The notes: generated from the letters alone by a model not told the origin. Shown: positions 28,256 to 37,297, counted from the first letter of the stretch. The stretch: DNA of 41,778 nucleotides from UMGS1071 sp045638545 (GCA_045638545.1 JAZUBL010000078.1:1-41778), one strand, 5' to 3'. Made by a program: numbers and translations.

Positions 28256-29803
28256 TCAGATGTTTTTCTTGTATCCCTCAAAAGCGTGATCCACAATTGC
28301 CTTTTCCGGTTTTCTTGTAAAGATACTTACGATCGGAACAAGAATCAGGCTGAAGAGCATGGTGAATGCACCGCAGTTGATTGGGGACAGCAGGTTGATC
28401 GGGAAGTTCCAGGAAGCCACAGCCGCTGTCAGTTCCGGGAAGAAGCCCAGATTGAACAGGAACATATGCGTTACGGTAAATCCAACGCCAAAGACGAAGG
28501 AGGTCCATACTGCTGCTCTTGTGATCTTCTTGGAGAAAAGGCCGTACATAAATGGTGCCAGGAAGGAACCTGCCAGCGCACCCCAGGAAATGGACATCAA
28601 TGTAGAGATGTATGCATTTGGGTTCAGTGCGATGATTACAGAAATCAGCAGGAATGCACCGATGAAAACACGCATTAGGCCAACCTGGAAACGCTCGGAC
28701 ATTGGCTTTTTTCTCTCAATTGCCGGCTTGATCATGTCGATTGTCAATGTGGAGCTGGATGTGAGAACCAGAGAAGACAGGGTAGACATGGAAGCGGACA
28801 GAACGAGAACAACAACAATACCCATCAGGATGTCCGGCATAACAGACAGCATGGTTGGGATAATGGTATCATAAACCAGTGCGCCTGTTGCTGGATTGGT
28901 AATTGCTTCCGGTGTAGTGTAGAGACGGCCAAAGCCGCCCAGGAAATAGGAACCACCGGCGATAATGAGGCAGAATAGTGTGGAAATAATGGTACCACGC
29001 TTGATTGCCTTGTTGTCCTTAATGGTGTAGAATTTACCGATCATCTGCGGCAGACCCCATGTACCAAGAGAGGTGAGAAGAATTACACCAATCAGGTTCC
29101 ATGGATCCGGGCCAAAGACGGAGTTCAGGCTGTTTGCAGGAACACCGTCTGTAATCTGGCCGAGGCTTGTCAGTGCGGTGTAAATGCCGCCCTTCTTTAC
29201 AATTGCAAAGATAACGACTGCCACAATACCACCGATCATAATGATACCCTGTACGAAGTCATTAATGGCAGTTGCCATATATCCGCCCAGAATAACGTAG
29301 ATCGCTGTGAGTACTGCCATGCCAATGATGCAGAATTCATAAGGGATGCCGAATGCCATCTCAAACAAACGGGAGAGACCGTTGAAAGAGGAGGCGGTGT
29401 ACGGGATCAGAAAAACGAATACGATGCCGGAGGATGCGAACTTCAGTGGTTTGGAACCATAGCGATGCTCGAAAAATTCCGGCATGGTCGAAGCATTCAG
29501 ATGCTTCGACATAATGCGGGTGCGTTTACCAAGGATCAGCCAGGCCATTAAGCTGCCGATGACGGCATTTCCTATGCCGATCCAGGTGGCGGCCACGCCG
29601 TAGTTCCAGCCAAACTGGCCGGCGTAGCCGATGAATACAACGGCGGAGAAGTAGGAAGTACCGTATGCAAATGCGGTAAACCATCCGCCGAGGCCTCTGC
29701 CGCCTAACACGAAGTCAGAGACACTGGAAGTTTTGCGTTTGCAGTAAACACCAATGCCAACCATGACTATCAGATAGACGATCAGGATAATCCATAGTAG
29801 CAT
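28256..29803 (-). CDS. Sodium:solute symporter (SSS family, PutP/PanF-like)
   Basis: A 515-residue polytopic protein with about 13 membrane helices that imports an organic solute with Na+. SSS landmarks include SDFVLGGRGLGGWFTAFAYGTSYFSAVVFIGYAGQFGWNYG near 30-70, the G-R-x-MSKHLNASTMPEFFEHRYGS segment near 98-117 and the VLVLSASMSTLSSLVLTSSSTLTID Na+ site near 335-360. The ATG at 29803 is used because GGGGGA is 9 nt before it and only 3 nt before an in-frame TTG. The substrate is unknown. Its position before paaK suggests an aryl or short-chain acid or amino acid, but a 13-bp hairpin lies between the genes. Confidence 0.87.
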   Translation of the reverse strand: MLLWIILIVYLIVMVGIGVYCKRKTSSVSDFVLGGRGLGGWFTAFAYGTSYFSAVVFIGYAGQFGWNYGVAATWIGIGNAVIGSLMAWLILGKRTRIMSKHLNASTMPEFFEHRYGSKPLKFASSGIVFVFLIPYTASSFNGLSRLFEMAFGIPYEFCIIGMAVLTAIYVILGGYMATAINDFVQGIIMIGGIVAVVIFAIVKKGGIYTALTSLGQITDGVPANSLNSVFGPDPWNLIGVILLTSLGTWGLPQMIGKFYTIKDNKAIKRGTIISTLFCLIIAGGSYFLGGFGRLYTTPEAITNPATGALVYDTIIPTMLSVMPDILMGIVVVLVLSASMSTLSSLVLTSSSTLTIDMIKPAIERKKPMSERFQVGLMRVFIGAFLLISVIIALNPNAYISTLMSISWGALAGSFLAPFMYGLFSKKITRAAVWTSFVFGVGFTVTHMFLFNLGFFPELTAAVASWNFPINLLSPINCGAFTMLFSLILVPIVSIFTRKPEKAIVDHAFEGYKKNI

Positions 29804-29845
29804 AAACAAAGATCCCCCATTGTATTAAGTTTTAACGGTTTAAAT

Positions 29846-29871
29846 CAGGTATGCTTTTATGCTTTTACCTG
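29846..29871 (-). other. Small hairpin in symporter leader
   Basis: CAGGTA and TACCTG pair around a 14-nt loop that contains two AAGCATA repeats on the minus strand. It lies between promoter and start codon. No known riboswitch is recognised in this leader. Confidence 0.35.
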
Positions 29872-29886
29872 TTAAAGTCCTTAAAC

Positions 29887-29915
29887 AGTATATTCCTTTT
29901 TCAATGTGAAGTCAA
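29887..29915 (-). promoter_or_regulatory. Promoter of sodium:solute symporter gene
   Basis: On the minus strand TTGACT (29910-29915), a 17-nt spacer and TATACT (29887-29892). The remaining gap 29916-30143 is A/T-rich with a possible TATGAT -10 box (30097-30102) for the rightward gene and no convincing -35. Confidence 0.82.
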
Positions 29916-30143
29916 GGAAAAAACAGAAAATCTAACAAAGAATATTACCAATTTATGAATGTAAAAATAAAACAATCTATTGAGAAAATAGAAGTGACAG
30001 CACAGAATACATCTGCAATATCTATAAAATAAAGAAAGTTTCTGGAGAAATAGTTAAGGTTTTGTAATCAGAAAAGACTCGTTTTTTTTGCTTCTCTATG
30101 ATAAAATAAGTTAAATTATTGGTTTTTCGGAGGGAGATCGATT

Positions 30144-30923
30144 ATGAAAAAGAAAATGGGAATAAAAGCAGCTGCGGCAGCGGCTGCTATAGCAGTGATG
30201 ATTCCAGCGGCTTTAACCGGCTGCAGTTTTATCTCCGGTGAGCCAACAGAAAGTCAGCCAGTGTCTTCTGCGGCTGAAGTTATTTCCTCTGAAGTCATCA
30301 GCAGTGAAGTGGAAGTGATTGACCGGGATGCCTGGAATATGATCCTCGTAAACTATGCGCACGAATTAGATCCTGCTTATGAGATGGAGCTGGTGCAGAT
30401 TCCGGGTGGTCAGTATGTGGATGCAAGAATTTATGACGATTTGATTCAGATGCTGAATGACTGTGCAGCAACAGGTACAAATCCTGGTGTTTCTTCCGGT
30501 TATCGTGATATTTCTCTCCAGCAGATTTTCTATGATCAGGAAGTGCAGGAGTGGATGAACTATGGCTACAGCAGAGAAGAAGCTGAGGTCTACGCCAGAA
30601 CAGAAGTGGCAAAACCGGGCACCAGTGAACATCACACCGGTCTCGCTGTTGATATCATCACAGACGGCAACATGGATCTGTTAGAGGAGTTTAAGGACAC
30701 TGCAGTCGGCAAATGGATGGCAGAAAACTCCTATAAATACGGTTTCATCATTCGTTATCCGGAAAGCAAAAAACATATTACCGGTGTTATCTACGAGCCA
30801 TGGCATTTTCGATATGTGGGTAAAGAAGCTGCGAAAATTCTCTATGACAGCGGCCTGACACTGGAGGAATATCTCGGTGTGATTGATACACCGGAATATC
30901 TGGACTACGAGACAGCAGAATAA
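30144..30923 (+). CDS. D-alanyl-D-alanine carboxypeptidase lipoprotein (M15B, VanY-like)
   Basis: A 259-residue lipid-anchored zinc peptidase that trims D-Ala from peptidoglycan stem peptides outside the cell. The signal peptide ends in the lipobox LTGC with Cys27, followed by a Ser/Glu-rich spacer with VISSE repeats to about residue 60. The M15B catalytic set is complete: SGYRD near 118, S161-x-H163-x-x-G-x-A-x-D170 (HHTGLAVD) and E218-P-W-H221. GGAGGGAG precedes the ATG. It is monocistronic, with its own terminator. A relation to vancomycin resistance is not implied; such enzymes are ordinary wall-remodelling proteins in Firmicutes. Confidence 0.9.
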   Translation: MKKKMGIKAAAAAAAIAVMIPAALTGCSFISGEPTESQPVSSAAEVISSEVISSEVEVIDRDAWNMILVNYAHELDPAYEMELVQIPGGQYVDARIYDDLIQMLNDCAATGTNPGVSSGYRDISLQQIFYDQEVQEWMNYGYSREEAEVYARTEVAKPGTSEHHTGLAVDIITDGNMDLLEEFKDTAVGKWMAENSYKYGFIIRYPESKKHITGVIYEPWHFRYVGKEAAKILYDSGLTLEEYLGVIDTPEYLDYETAE

Positions 30924-30929
30924 TTACAG

Positions 30930-30965
30930 AACACTAATGGCCTTTGTGCATTAGTGTTTTTTTAT
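30930..30965 (+). terminator. Terminator of DD-carboxypeptidase gene
   Basis: AACACTAATG / CATTAGTGTT with a 9-nt loop, followed by a T-run. Confidence 0.88.
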
Positions 30966-31026
30966 GCCCAAATATTGATTTTATAAAATTTATCAAAAAA
31001 AAATATGGTTTCGGCACTTTAAAGCG

Positions 31027-31055
31027 TTGAAATATACATTCCATTGTGGTATAGT
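31027..31055 (+). promoter_or_regulatory. Extended -10 promoter of zinc-ribbon/LRR gene and probably the aro operon
   Basis: TTGAAA (31027-31032), a 17-nt spacer ending in TGG and TATAGT (31050-31055). The leader of about 150 nt that follows is A/T-rich, with no recognised element. Confidence 0.72.
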
Positions 31056-31212
31056 AGGTTTAGATTGATATTTTATGCAATAGGCAGTATAATTTAGTAA
31101 AATACTGGATAAAGCTGTTGGTTTTCATGGTATTTATACGGAGGATTCTGTAAATTCAGTTTTCGCATAATATTCTGTACTATGAGAATCAGTGAGGCAA
31201 AGGTGTGATTTT

Positions 31213-32313
31213 ATGAAAATTACTTGTGATGTATGCGGCGGAGAATTAATGATTGGTGCTGGCGGTAAAACTGCCAATTGTACCGTATGCGGAATGGCAC
31301 ATTCTATGGAACGTGTTCGCGAAAAACTGAAGGAAGCGCAGAGCGGTGGTCAGGTCGTTTCCGCTGCGGCAGAGGAAGTTCACGTAAACTCTGTAGTTGA
31401 GCCGGAGGTGAATGCTGAGGAAGAAATCTACGACGCGATTGTAGAAGAGGTTTATGACGAAATTGTGGTTTCTGAGGAAGCAGTACAGACTGGGGACACA
31501 GAATCAGCAGAGAAGGAACCGGTGGACGGCGACATTTCCAGAGAAGATGAGTTTCTCATCATTTCTACGAATCAATACAACGAATGCGAGGAAGAAGATA
31601 ACATTGTCATCGAATACACCGGCACAGCTTCTACCGTTGTTCTGCCGGAGTATATTCAGATTTTCGGTGATATTGAAAGCCGCAAGTCTGCATTCCGCCA
31701 TCCGGATAAAGTAAAAAAGTTTATCTTCAACGAGTATTGTCATGATGTTGGCGAGTATGCGTTTGCCGGCTGCTGTAATCTGGAAGAACTGTATTTTCCG
31801 GAAAATCTTCAGTGCCTTTGGTGCACCTATAATACATATAAGCAGCAGGATGACCCGAAGGAATACGGTAATTGTCATATTTTTGAGGGCTGTACCGGCC
31901 TCAGGCGTGTGGTATTTCATCCGAGCGCAGGTCTTGACGGCACTATGAACAATATTTTTAAAAGCTGTTCCAGTTTGAATTATATTGAGCTGCCGCAGAC
32001 GCTTGACTGCATCGGCATTTCCATGTTCCAGAATTGCATCAGTCTGGAGGAAATCGTGATTCCGGAAAGTGTAACCGTGATCGCACAGAACGCCTTCCGA
32101 GACTGTTATAATTTGAAGAGGGTATATCTGCCGTCCCATCCTGTTGCTATTCACCCAACAGCCTTTATGGGCACACAGTTTACACCGCCGAGAGAATATA
32201 CAACAAAAATCAATACCAATAAATGTCCTGTCTGCGGTGGTAAAATCAATATGTACAACCAATGTAAAAAATGTCAAAGAATAGTTCATTACGGATATAA
32301 AGATAAGTGGTAA
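31213..32313 (+). CDS. BspA-type leucine-rich repeat protein with zinc ribbons at both ends
   Basis: A 366-residue, probably cytoplasmic protein; no signal peptide or membrane helix is seen. An N-terminal zinc ribbon (CDVCGGE near 5-11, CTVCG near 24-28) leads into a helical stretch and a very acidic Glu/Val-rich linker (about 50-110). LRR_5 repeats follow (about 120-335) with units such as VGEYAFAGCCNLEELYFP and ISMFQNCISLEEIVIPESV. A second zinc ribbon (CPVCGGK and CKKC) closes the chain. BspA-like repeats are usually found in surface proteins, so an internal form with zinc ribbons is unusual. It precedes aroB by 45 nt with no terminator. The start is set by AAAGGTG. Confidence 0.75.
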   Translation: MKITCDVCGGELMIGAGGKTANCTVCGMAHSMERVREKLKEAQSGGQVVSAAAEEVHVNSVVEPEVNAEEEIYDAIVEEVYDEIVVSEEAVQTGDTESAEKEPVDGDISREDEFLIISTNQYNECEEEDNIVIEYTGTASTVVLPEYIQIFGDIESRKSAFRHPDKVKKFIFNEYCHDVGEYAFAGCCNLEELYFPENLQCLWCTYNTYKQQDDPKEYGNCHIFEGCTGLRRVVFHPSAGLDGTMNNIFKSCSSLNYIELPQTLDCIGISMFQNCISLEEIVIPESVTVIAQNAFRDCYNLKRVYLPSHPVAIHPTAFMGTQFTPPREYTTKINTNKCPVCGGKINMYNQCKKCQRIVHYGYKDKW

Positions 32314-32358
32314 ATTATCACAGAACAGTGATTCGATAGAAGATCGGAGGAAATTTCA

Positions 32359-33369
32359 ATGAGATTAAACGTGAATCTCACACATAAAAATTACGATATT
32401 ATCATTGAGCACGGCGTGCTGCACCGTGTTGGCGAGTTTACAAACCTGAACCGCAAAGTACTGATCATCAGCGATGACGGCGTACCGCAGCAATATGTAG
32501 ATGCAGTGCTGGCACAGTGCCCGCAGGGTTATTCTGTTGTGGTAAAGCAGGGCGAAGGCGCAAAAAGCTTCCCGGTTTATCAGATGCTCTGCGAAAAGCT
32601 GCTGGAATACAGCTTTTCCAGAACAGACCTGATCATTGCCCTTGGCGGCGGTGTGATCGGTGATCTGTCCGGTTTTGTTGCAGCAACATTTCTTCGCGGC
32701 ATTGAGTTTATTGGCATCCCAACCACCACACTGTCTCAGATCGACAGCAGCATCGGCGGTAAGGTAGCCATCAACCTGGCAAACGTGAAAAACATCGTTG
32801 GCAATTTCTATCATCCGTCCGCAGTTCTCATCGATCCTGATACCCTGCAGACACTGGATCCACGCCACTTTGCGAACGGTCTTGTCGAAGCTGTAAAGGC
32901 TGGCCTGATTTACGATGCATCCATTCTTGACCTCTTTGAGCAGAACGATCCGGCAGAAGTGATCGATGAGATTATTTATCGCTCTCTCCTTGTAAAGAAG
33001 GACGTTGTGGAAAAGGACGAGAAAGAGCAGCATCTGCGCAAGATCCTCAACTTTGGTCATACACTGGGCCATGGTATCGAAACCGTTTACGGTCTCCAGG
33101 ATTTACTCCACGGTGAATGTGTGGCAATCGGTATGATTCCGATGCTGGAGGATGAGGCGCTGAAACAACGTGTGCTGAAAATTTATGAAAAGCTGAATCT
33201 GAAAAGCGAGATCGACTATGATCCGGATGCAGTATATGAGGTAATGACAAGAGATAAAAAGGTGCAGGGAAGCACCATTACAGTTGTAAAGGTAAAAGAA
33301 GCAGGTACCGCAAGATTGGAGAAAATCGAAACAGAACAGCTCCATCAGTATCTGCGCGAGGTAAACTGA
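32359..33369 (+). CDS. aroB: 3-dehydroquinate synthase
   Basis: A 336-residue NAD- and metal-dependent enzyme that cyclises DAHP to 3-dehydroquinate, step 2 of the shikimate pathway. The NAD/substrate motifs are complete: ALGGGVIGDLSGFVAATFLRG near 95-115, then IPTTTLSQIDSSIGGKVAINL near 120-140 and the metal ligands Glu in NGLVEAVKAG near 173 and His in LNFGHTLGHGIE near 230-241. GGAGG lies before the ATG. It is the first aro gene of a run of seven on this strand and follows the LRR gene closely. Confidence 0.96.
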   Translation: MRLNVNLTHKNYDIIIEHGVLHRVGEFTNLNRKVLIISDDGVPQQYVDAVLAQCPQGYSVVVKQGEGAKSFPVYQMLCEKLLEYSFSRTDLIIALGGGVIGDLSGFVAATFLRGIEFIGIPTTTLSQIDSSIGGKVAINLANVKNIVGNFYHPSAVLIDPDTLQTLDPRHFANGLVEAVKAGLIYDASILDLFEQNDPAEVIDEIIYRSLLVKKDVVEKDEKEQHLRKILNFGHTLGHGIETVYGLQDLLHGECVAIGMIPMLEDEALKQRVLKIYEKLNLKSEIDYDPDAVYEVMTRDKKVQGSTITVVKVKEAGTARLEKIETEQLHQYLREVN

Positions 33370-33385
33370 GTACGAGGCGAAAAAC

Positions 33386-34498
33386 ATGAAGAGTACATGG
33401 GGGAACAATATCAATATCAGCCTGTTTGGCGAGTCTCACGGCGCAGCCATCGGTGTTGTAATCAACGGCCTTGGCGCCGGTATTAAACTGGATACCGATT
33501 TTATCAATGCTCAGCTGGACAAGCGAAAGCCCAAAGGAAAGATATCTACACAACGACAGGAAGGCGACCAGTTTGAAATCGTCAGCGGTTACTTTAATGG
33601 TTATACAACAGGTACACCACTTTGCCTGCTGATCCGTAATCAGAGCCAGCACAGCAAAGATTATGAGGCAACAAAATATCTGGTTCGGCCATCTCATGCA
33701 GATTTTACTGCATTTGAAAAATACCATGGTTTCCAGGATTACCGCGGCGGCGGTCATTTTTCCGGCAGAATCACAGCGCCGCTGGTAGCGGCAGGCGCCA
33801 TTTGTCTGCAGGTCCTCCGTGAAAAAGGCATTACAGTAGCAACGCACATCCGTTCCTGCAAAGGAGAACAGGACGTACCGTTCAGCACCAATACAGCAGA
33901 AATTCTGGAAGCAGCAAATCTGCTGAATGACCGCTATTTCCCGACAATTTCTGAAGAAGCCGGTCAGCGCATGGTGGCAGTGATTGAAGAGGCACACAGC
34001 AGGGGAGACTCTGTTGGCGGTGTGTTGGAAACAGCAGTTGTTGGTATGCCGACCGGCGTTGGAGAACCATTCTTTGGTTCTGTGGAGAGCGTGTTGTCTC
34101 AGCTGCTGTTCAGCGTTCCGGCGGTAAAGGGCGTTGCATTTGGTGCAGGTTTTGGCTTTGAAAATCTTTACGGCAGTGAGGCAAATGATGCTTTCCGCGT
34201 CAGCGACAGCGGCAACGTGGTAACGGAAACCAATAACAACGGCGGTATTAACGGCGGCATTACAAACGGTATGCCGATTCTGATCCAGACTGCAATCAAG
34301 CCGACACCGTCAATTTATCAGGAACAGGATACGGTGGATTACAGTAAAGGTGAAAACGCAAAACTGCTGATCCAGGGACGTCACGACCCGGCAATCATTC
34401 ATCGTGCAAGAGTGGTTGTGGACAGCGTGGTTGCGATTGGTCTTGTTGACCTGTTCTGCGAACGGTACGGCTACACCTGGATGGAGCCGAAAGAATAG
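33386..34498 (+). CDS. aroC: Chorismate synthase
   Basis: A 370-residue FMN-dependent enzyme that converts EPSP to chorismate, the last step of the common pathway. Seen: STWGNNINISLFGESHGAAIG at 3-23 (GESHG is the family's first signature), the RPSHADF segment near 104-110, RGGGHFSGRITAPLVAAGAI near 121-140, the GDSVGGVLE region near 208 and KPTPSI near 309. The length is typical. GAGGCG lies 8 nt before the ATG and aroB ends 16 nt upstream, so the genes are co-transcribed. No flavin reductase gene lies near. Confidence 0.96.
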   Translation: MKSTWGNNINISLFGESHGAAIGVVINGLGAGIKLDTDFINAQLDKRKPKGKISTQRQEGDQFEIVSGYFNGYTTGTPLCLLIRNQSQHSKDYEATKYLVRPSHADFTAFEKYHGFQDYRGGGHFSGRITAPLVAAGAICLQVLREKGITVATHIRSCKGEQDVPFSTNTAEILEAANLLNDRYFPTISEEAGQRMVAVIEEAHSRGDSVGGVLETAVVGMPTGVGEPFFGSVESVLSQLLFSVPAVKGVAFGAGFGFENLYGSEANDAFRVSDSGNVVTETNNNGGINGGITNGMPILIQTAIKPTPSIYQEQDTVDYSKGENAKLLIQGRHDPAIIHRARVVVDSVVAIGLVDLFCERYGYTWMEPKE

Positions 34499-34518
34499 AA
34501 GAGAGGGGTAGAACGAAT

Positions 34519-35805
34519 ATGGAATACGGTTTAATTGGTGAAAAACTGGGTCACAGTTTCTCTAAAATCATTCACGAGCAGCTTGCAGACTATACCTACG
34601 AGCTTTGCCCGCTGGAGAAGGATGAATTGGACGGTTTTATGACAAAGCGCGAGTTTAAAGCGATCAATGTTACAATTCCGTATAAAAGAGCAGTACTTCC
34701 GTATCTGGATGAAATTGACGAAGCAGCAAAAGAAATTGGCGCAGTAAATACCATTGTGAATACAAACGGCAAGCTAAAGGGATTTAATACCGATTTTTAC
34801 GGTTTTCTGTACAGCGTGCAGTCTCACAATGTGAGCTTTGAAGGCAAAGAAATTCTGCTCCTTGGCAACGGCGGTGCTGCACAGGCAGTAAAGGCAGTTG
34901 CAAAATACCTGAAAGCGGAAAAGGTATATGTTGCAGATTTAAACCCAAGCGAAGAAGAAAATGTGATTGCCTACGAAGAACTGGCAGATCACTTTGATGT
35001 TGATATTATTGTTAACGCAACACCATGCGGTATGTATCCGAATCTGGACGATTACCTCATTGACCTGACTAATTTCAGTGCCTGTGAAGCTGTGTTTGAC
35101 GTGATTTACAATCCATTAAAGACACGCCTTCTGAAGCAGGCAGAAGAAATGGGAATGCTGGCGGTGAATGGTCTCGGCATGTTAGTGGCACAGGCCAAAT
35201 ATTCTGTAGAGCATTTTCTCAATACTTCCATCGATAACAGCCGCATTGCAGAAATTCTTGGTGCACTGACACTGGAGCAGAGCAATATTGCGCTGATCGG
35301 TATGCCAAGCTGCGGCAAGAGCTTTATCGGCCAGAAGCTGCAGCAATATGCAGGAAAAACACTGATTGACTGTGACGCAGAAGTTGTGAAGCGTGCTGGT
35401 ATGGAGATCAAAGAGATTTTTGAGCAGTTTGGTGAAGAAGCGTTCCGCAGAGTGGAAAGCGAAGTGATCGCAGACCTTGCAAAGCAGAATAATCTGATCA
35501 TTGCAACAGGCGGCGGCGCTGTGAAAAATCCGGAAAATATCCGCAGACTGAAGCAGAATGCAGTTGTGGTTTTTCTTGACCGTGATCTGGAAATGCTGCT
35601 GAGCACCAGTGACAGACCGCTTTCTTCCAGTAAGGATGCTGTCGCAAAGCTTTATAAAGAGCGTTATCCGCTGTATCTTTCTTATGGTGATCTGCACATC
35701 GAAAATAACTACAAAGCAGAAGAATTTACACCGGAAGAAGAACAGCGTCTGATGGATGAAATTATGGAGGGCTATCGTGAAATTATTAGTAATCAATGGA
35801 CCTAA
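34519..35805 (+). CDS. aroE-aroK: Shikimate dehydrogenase-shikimate kinase fusion
   Basis: A 428-residue bifunctional protein. Residues 1-250 are AroE: GLIGEKLGHSFSKIIH at 4-19, catalytic Lys56 in NVTIPYKRA, GAVNTIV near 74, FNTDFYGF near 90, and the NADP fold LLGNGGAAQAV near 115. Residues 255-428 are AroK: P-loop GMPSCGKS at 261-268, DCD near 284, the FRRVESE helix near 309, TGGGAV near 331 and the DRPLSS lid. Both active sites look complete, so steps 4 and 5 are joined with dehydroshikimate passing to phosphorylation in one chain. The two are separate proteins in most bacteria. The ATG has GAGAGGGG upstream. Its last 29 nt overlap aroQ. Confidence 0.93.
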   Translation: MEYGLIGEKLGHSFSKIIHEQLADYTYELCPLEKDELDGFMTKREFKAINVTIPYKRAVLPYLDEIDEAAKEIGAVNTIVNTNGKLKGFNTDFYGFLYSVQSHNVSFEGKEILLLGNGGAAQAVKAVAKYLKAEKVYVADLNPSEEENVIAYEELADHFDVDIIVNATPCGMYPNLDDYLIDLTNFSACEAVFDVIYNPLKTRLLKQAEEMGMLAVNGLGMLVAQAKYSVEHFLNTSIDNSRIAEILGALTLEQSNIALIGMPSCGKSFIGQKLQQYAGKTLIDCDAEVVKRAGMEIKEIFEQFGEEAFRRVESEVIADLAKQNNLIIATGGGAVKNPENIRRLKQNAVVVFLDRDLEMLLSTSDRPLSSSKDAVAKLYKERYPLYLSYGDLHIENNYKAEEFTPEEEQRLMDEIMEGYREIISNQWT

Positions 35806-36211
35806 TCTGAATATGCTCGGTATTCGCGAACCGGACATTTATGGAAGAACAACCTATGCTGATCTCGTGGAAAAGCTGAAAGCATGGGGTGCAGAATCCG
35901 GTTTTGAAACAGAAGTGTTTCAGAGTAACCACGAAGGCGCTCTTGTAGATAAAATTCAGGAAGCTTATGGCAGCGTGGATGGTATTGTGATCAATCCGGC
36001 AGCTTATACCCATACAAGTGTTGCAATTCTGGATGCGCTGAAAACAGTCGGTATTCCGGCTGTTGAGATTCACATCTCCAACGTAAAAGAGCGGGAAGAT
36101 TTCCGCCAGATTTCTTACGCAGGCATGGCCTGTTTCCACGCCGTTATGGGCGAGGGCATTGAAGGCTATCATACCGCAATTAAAGTGCTAAAAGAAAAGT
36201 TAAGCAAATAA
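35777..36211 (+). CDS. aroQ: 3-dehydroquinate dehydratase, type II
   Basis: A 144-residue dodecameric-type dehydratase that turns 3-dehydroquinate into 3-dehydroshikimate. Seen: LLVINGPNLNMLGIREPDIYG at 3-23 (with the catalytic Tyr of this motif), FQSNHEGALVD near 54, NPAAYTHTSVAI near 75 and VEIHISN near 102. The start is GTG at 35777 because GGAGG ends 6 nt before it and the family sequence begins there. The gene lies inside the end of aroEK (29-nt overlap), implying coupling. An 18-nt tandem duplication follows at its stop codon. Confidence 0.95.
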   Translation: MKLLVINGPNLNMLGIREPDIYGRTTYADLVEKLKAWGAESGFETEVFQSNHEGALVDKIQEAYGSVDGIVINPAAYTHTSVAILDALKTVGIPAVEIHISNVKEREDFRQISYAGMACFHAVMGEGIEGYHTAIKVLKEKLSK

Positions 36212-36235
36212 AGAAGATTAAGCAAACAAAGAAGA
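36200..36235 (+). repeat. 18-nt tandem duplication at the aroQ stop
   Basis: TTAAGCAAATAAAGAAGA is repeated directly as TTAAGCAAACAAAGAAGA, one base different. The first copy contains the aroQ stop codon, so the second lies in the spacer before the DAHP synthase gene. Confidence 0.85.
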
Positions 36236-36267
36236 TATATTAATTATTAAAGAAAGGATACACAGTT

Positions 36268-37284
36268 ATGATTATTTCCTTAAAGAAAAACACACCGGAA
36301 GTTGAAGTTCAGAGTTTCGTTCAGGTTCTGCAGGATCTGGGTGTTGAAGTAAACCGCATTCAGGGTGCGGATTATGACGTTTTTGGTCTTGTTGGCGATA
36401 CAACCCGTGTTGACGAAAAGATGATCCGTGCAAACCCATACGTAGATGAAGTAACAAGAATTGCCGCACCATATAAGAAGGCAAATCGACTGTTCCACCC
36501 ACAGGATACTGTTGTGGACGTAGCTGGCATTAAGGTTGGCGGACAGGAAAAAATTGTCATGATCGGTGGTCCTTGTTCTATTGAAGGCGAAGAACCAACA
36601 ATGGAAATTGCAGGTATGGTAAAAGAGGCAGGCGGCTGTATGCTCCGCGGCGGTGCTTACAAACCAAGAACTTCTCCATACGCATTCCAGGGTCTTGGTG
36701 TTGATGGCCTGAAATACATGGCACAGGCAAGAGAGAAGTACGGTCTCCCTGTTGTTAGCGAAATGATGAGCGTTGATAAGCTGCCGGAATTCGAAGAGTA
36801 CTGTGATCTGATTCAGGTTGGCGCAAGAAATATGCAGAACTTCGATCTTCTGAAAGTTCTTGGTAAAACAAAGAAGCCAATCCTCCTGAAGAGAGGTCTC
36901 TCCAATACAATCGAAGAGTGGATCATGGCGGCAGAGTACATTATGGCCGGCGGTAATGAGAACGTTATCATGTGCGAAAGAGGTATCCGTACCTTCGAAA
37001 AGTACACAAGAAATACACTGGATCTCAGTGTTATTCCGATTCTGAAGAATAAAACACACCTGCCAATTATCATCGACCCATCTCATGGTACCGGTGACAG
37101 CAAGCTGGTAGAGGCAATGTCTCTGGCAGCAATCGCTGCAGGCGCAGACGGTCTGATCATTGAAGTTCACCAGAATCCAAAGAAGGCATGGTCCGACGGC
37201 GCGCAGTCTCTGACACCGGATGCATTTGCGCAGGTAATTGAAAAGGGCAGAAAGATCGCACAGGTTGTTGGCAGAGATATCTGA
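36268..37284 (+). CDS. aroF: DAHP synthase, type I-beta with N-terminal regulatory domain
   Basis: A 338-residue enzyme that joins phosphoenolpyruvate and erythrose 4-phosphate to DAHP, step 1 of the shikimate pathway. Residues 1-68 form the ferredoxin-like domain that, in the Thermotoga enzyme, gives feedback control by Phe and Tyr. The barrel follows with GGPCSIEGEEP at 100-110 (metal Cys103), LRGGAYKPRTSPYAFQGLG near 128-146, KRGLSNT near 210, and DPSHGTGD near 271. AAAGGA is placed before the ATG. The gap of 56 nt to aroQ holds a small duplication but no terminator. Confidence 0.95.
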   Translation: MIISLKKNTPEVEVQSFVQVLQDLGVEVNRIQGADYDVFGLVGDTTRVDEKMIRANPYVDEVTRIAAPYKKANRLFHPQDTVVDVAGIKVGGQEKIVMIGGPCSIEGEEPTMEIAGMVKEAGGCMLRGGAYKPRTSPYAFQGLGVDGLKYMAQAREKYGLPVVSEMMSVDKLPEFEEYCDLIQVGARNMQNFDLLKVLGKTKKPILLKRGLSNTIEEWIMAAEYIMAGGNENVIMCERGIRTFEKYTRNTLDLSVIPILKNKTHLPIIIDPSHGTGDSKLVEAMSLAAIAAGADGLIIEVHQNPKKAWSDGAQSLTPDAFAQVIEKGRKIAQVVGRDI

Positions 37285-37297
37285 GTTAGGAATCGTT

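Noticed and set aside
30144..30923. Vancomycin resistance gene vanY
   Set aside because: It shares the M15B catalytic residues but stands alone as a lipoprotein with no vanH, vanA, vanX or two-component genes.
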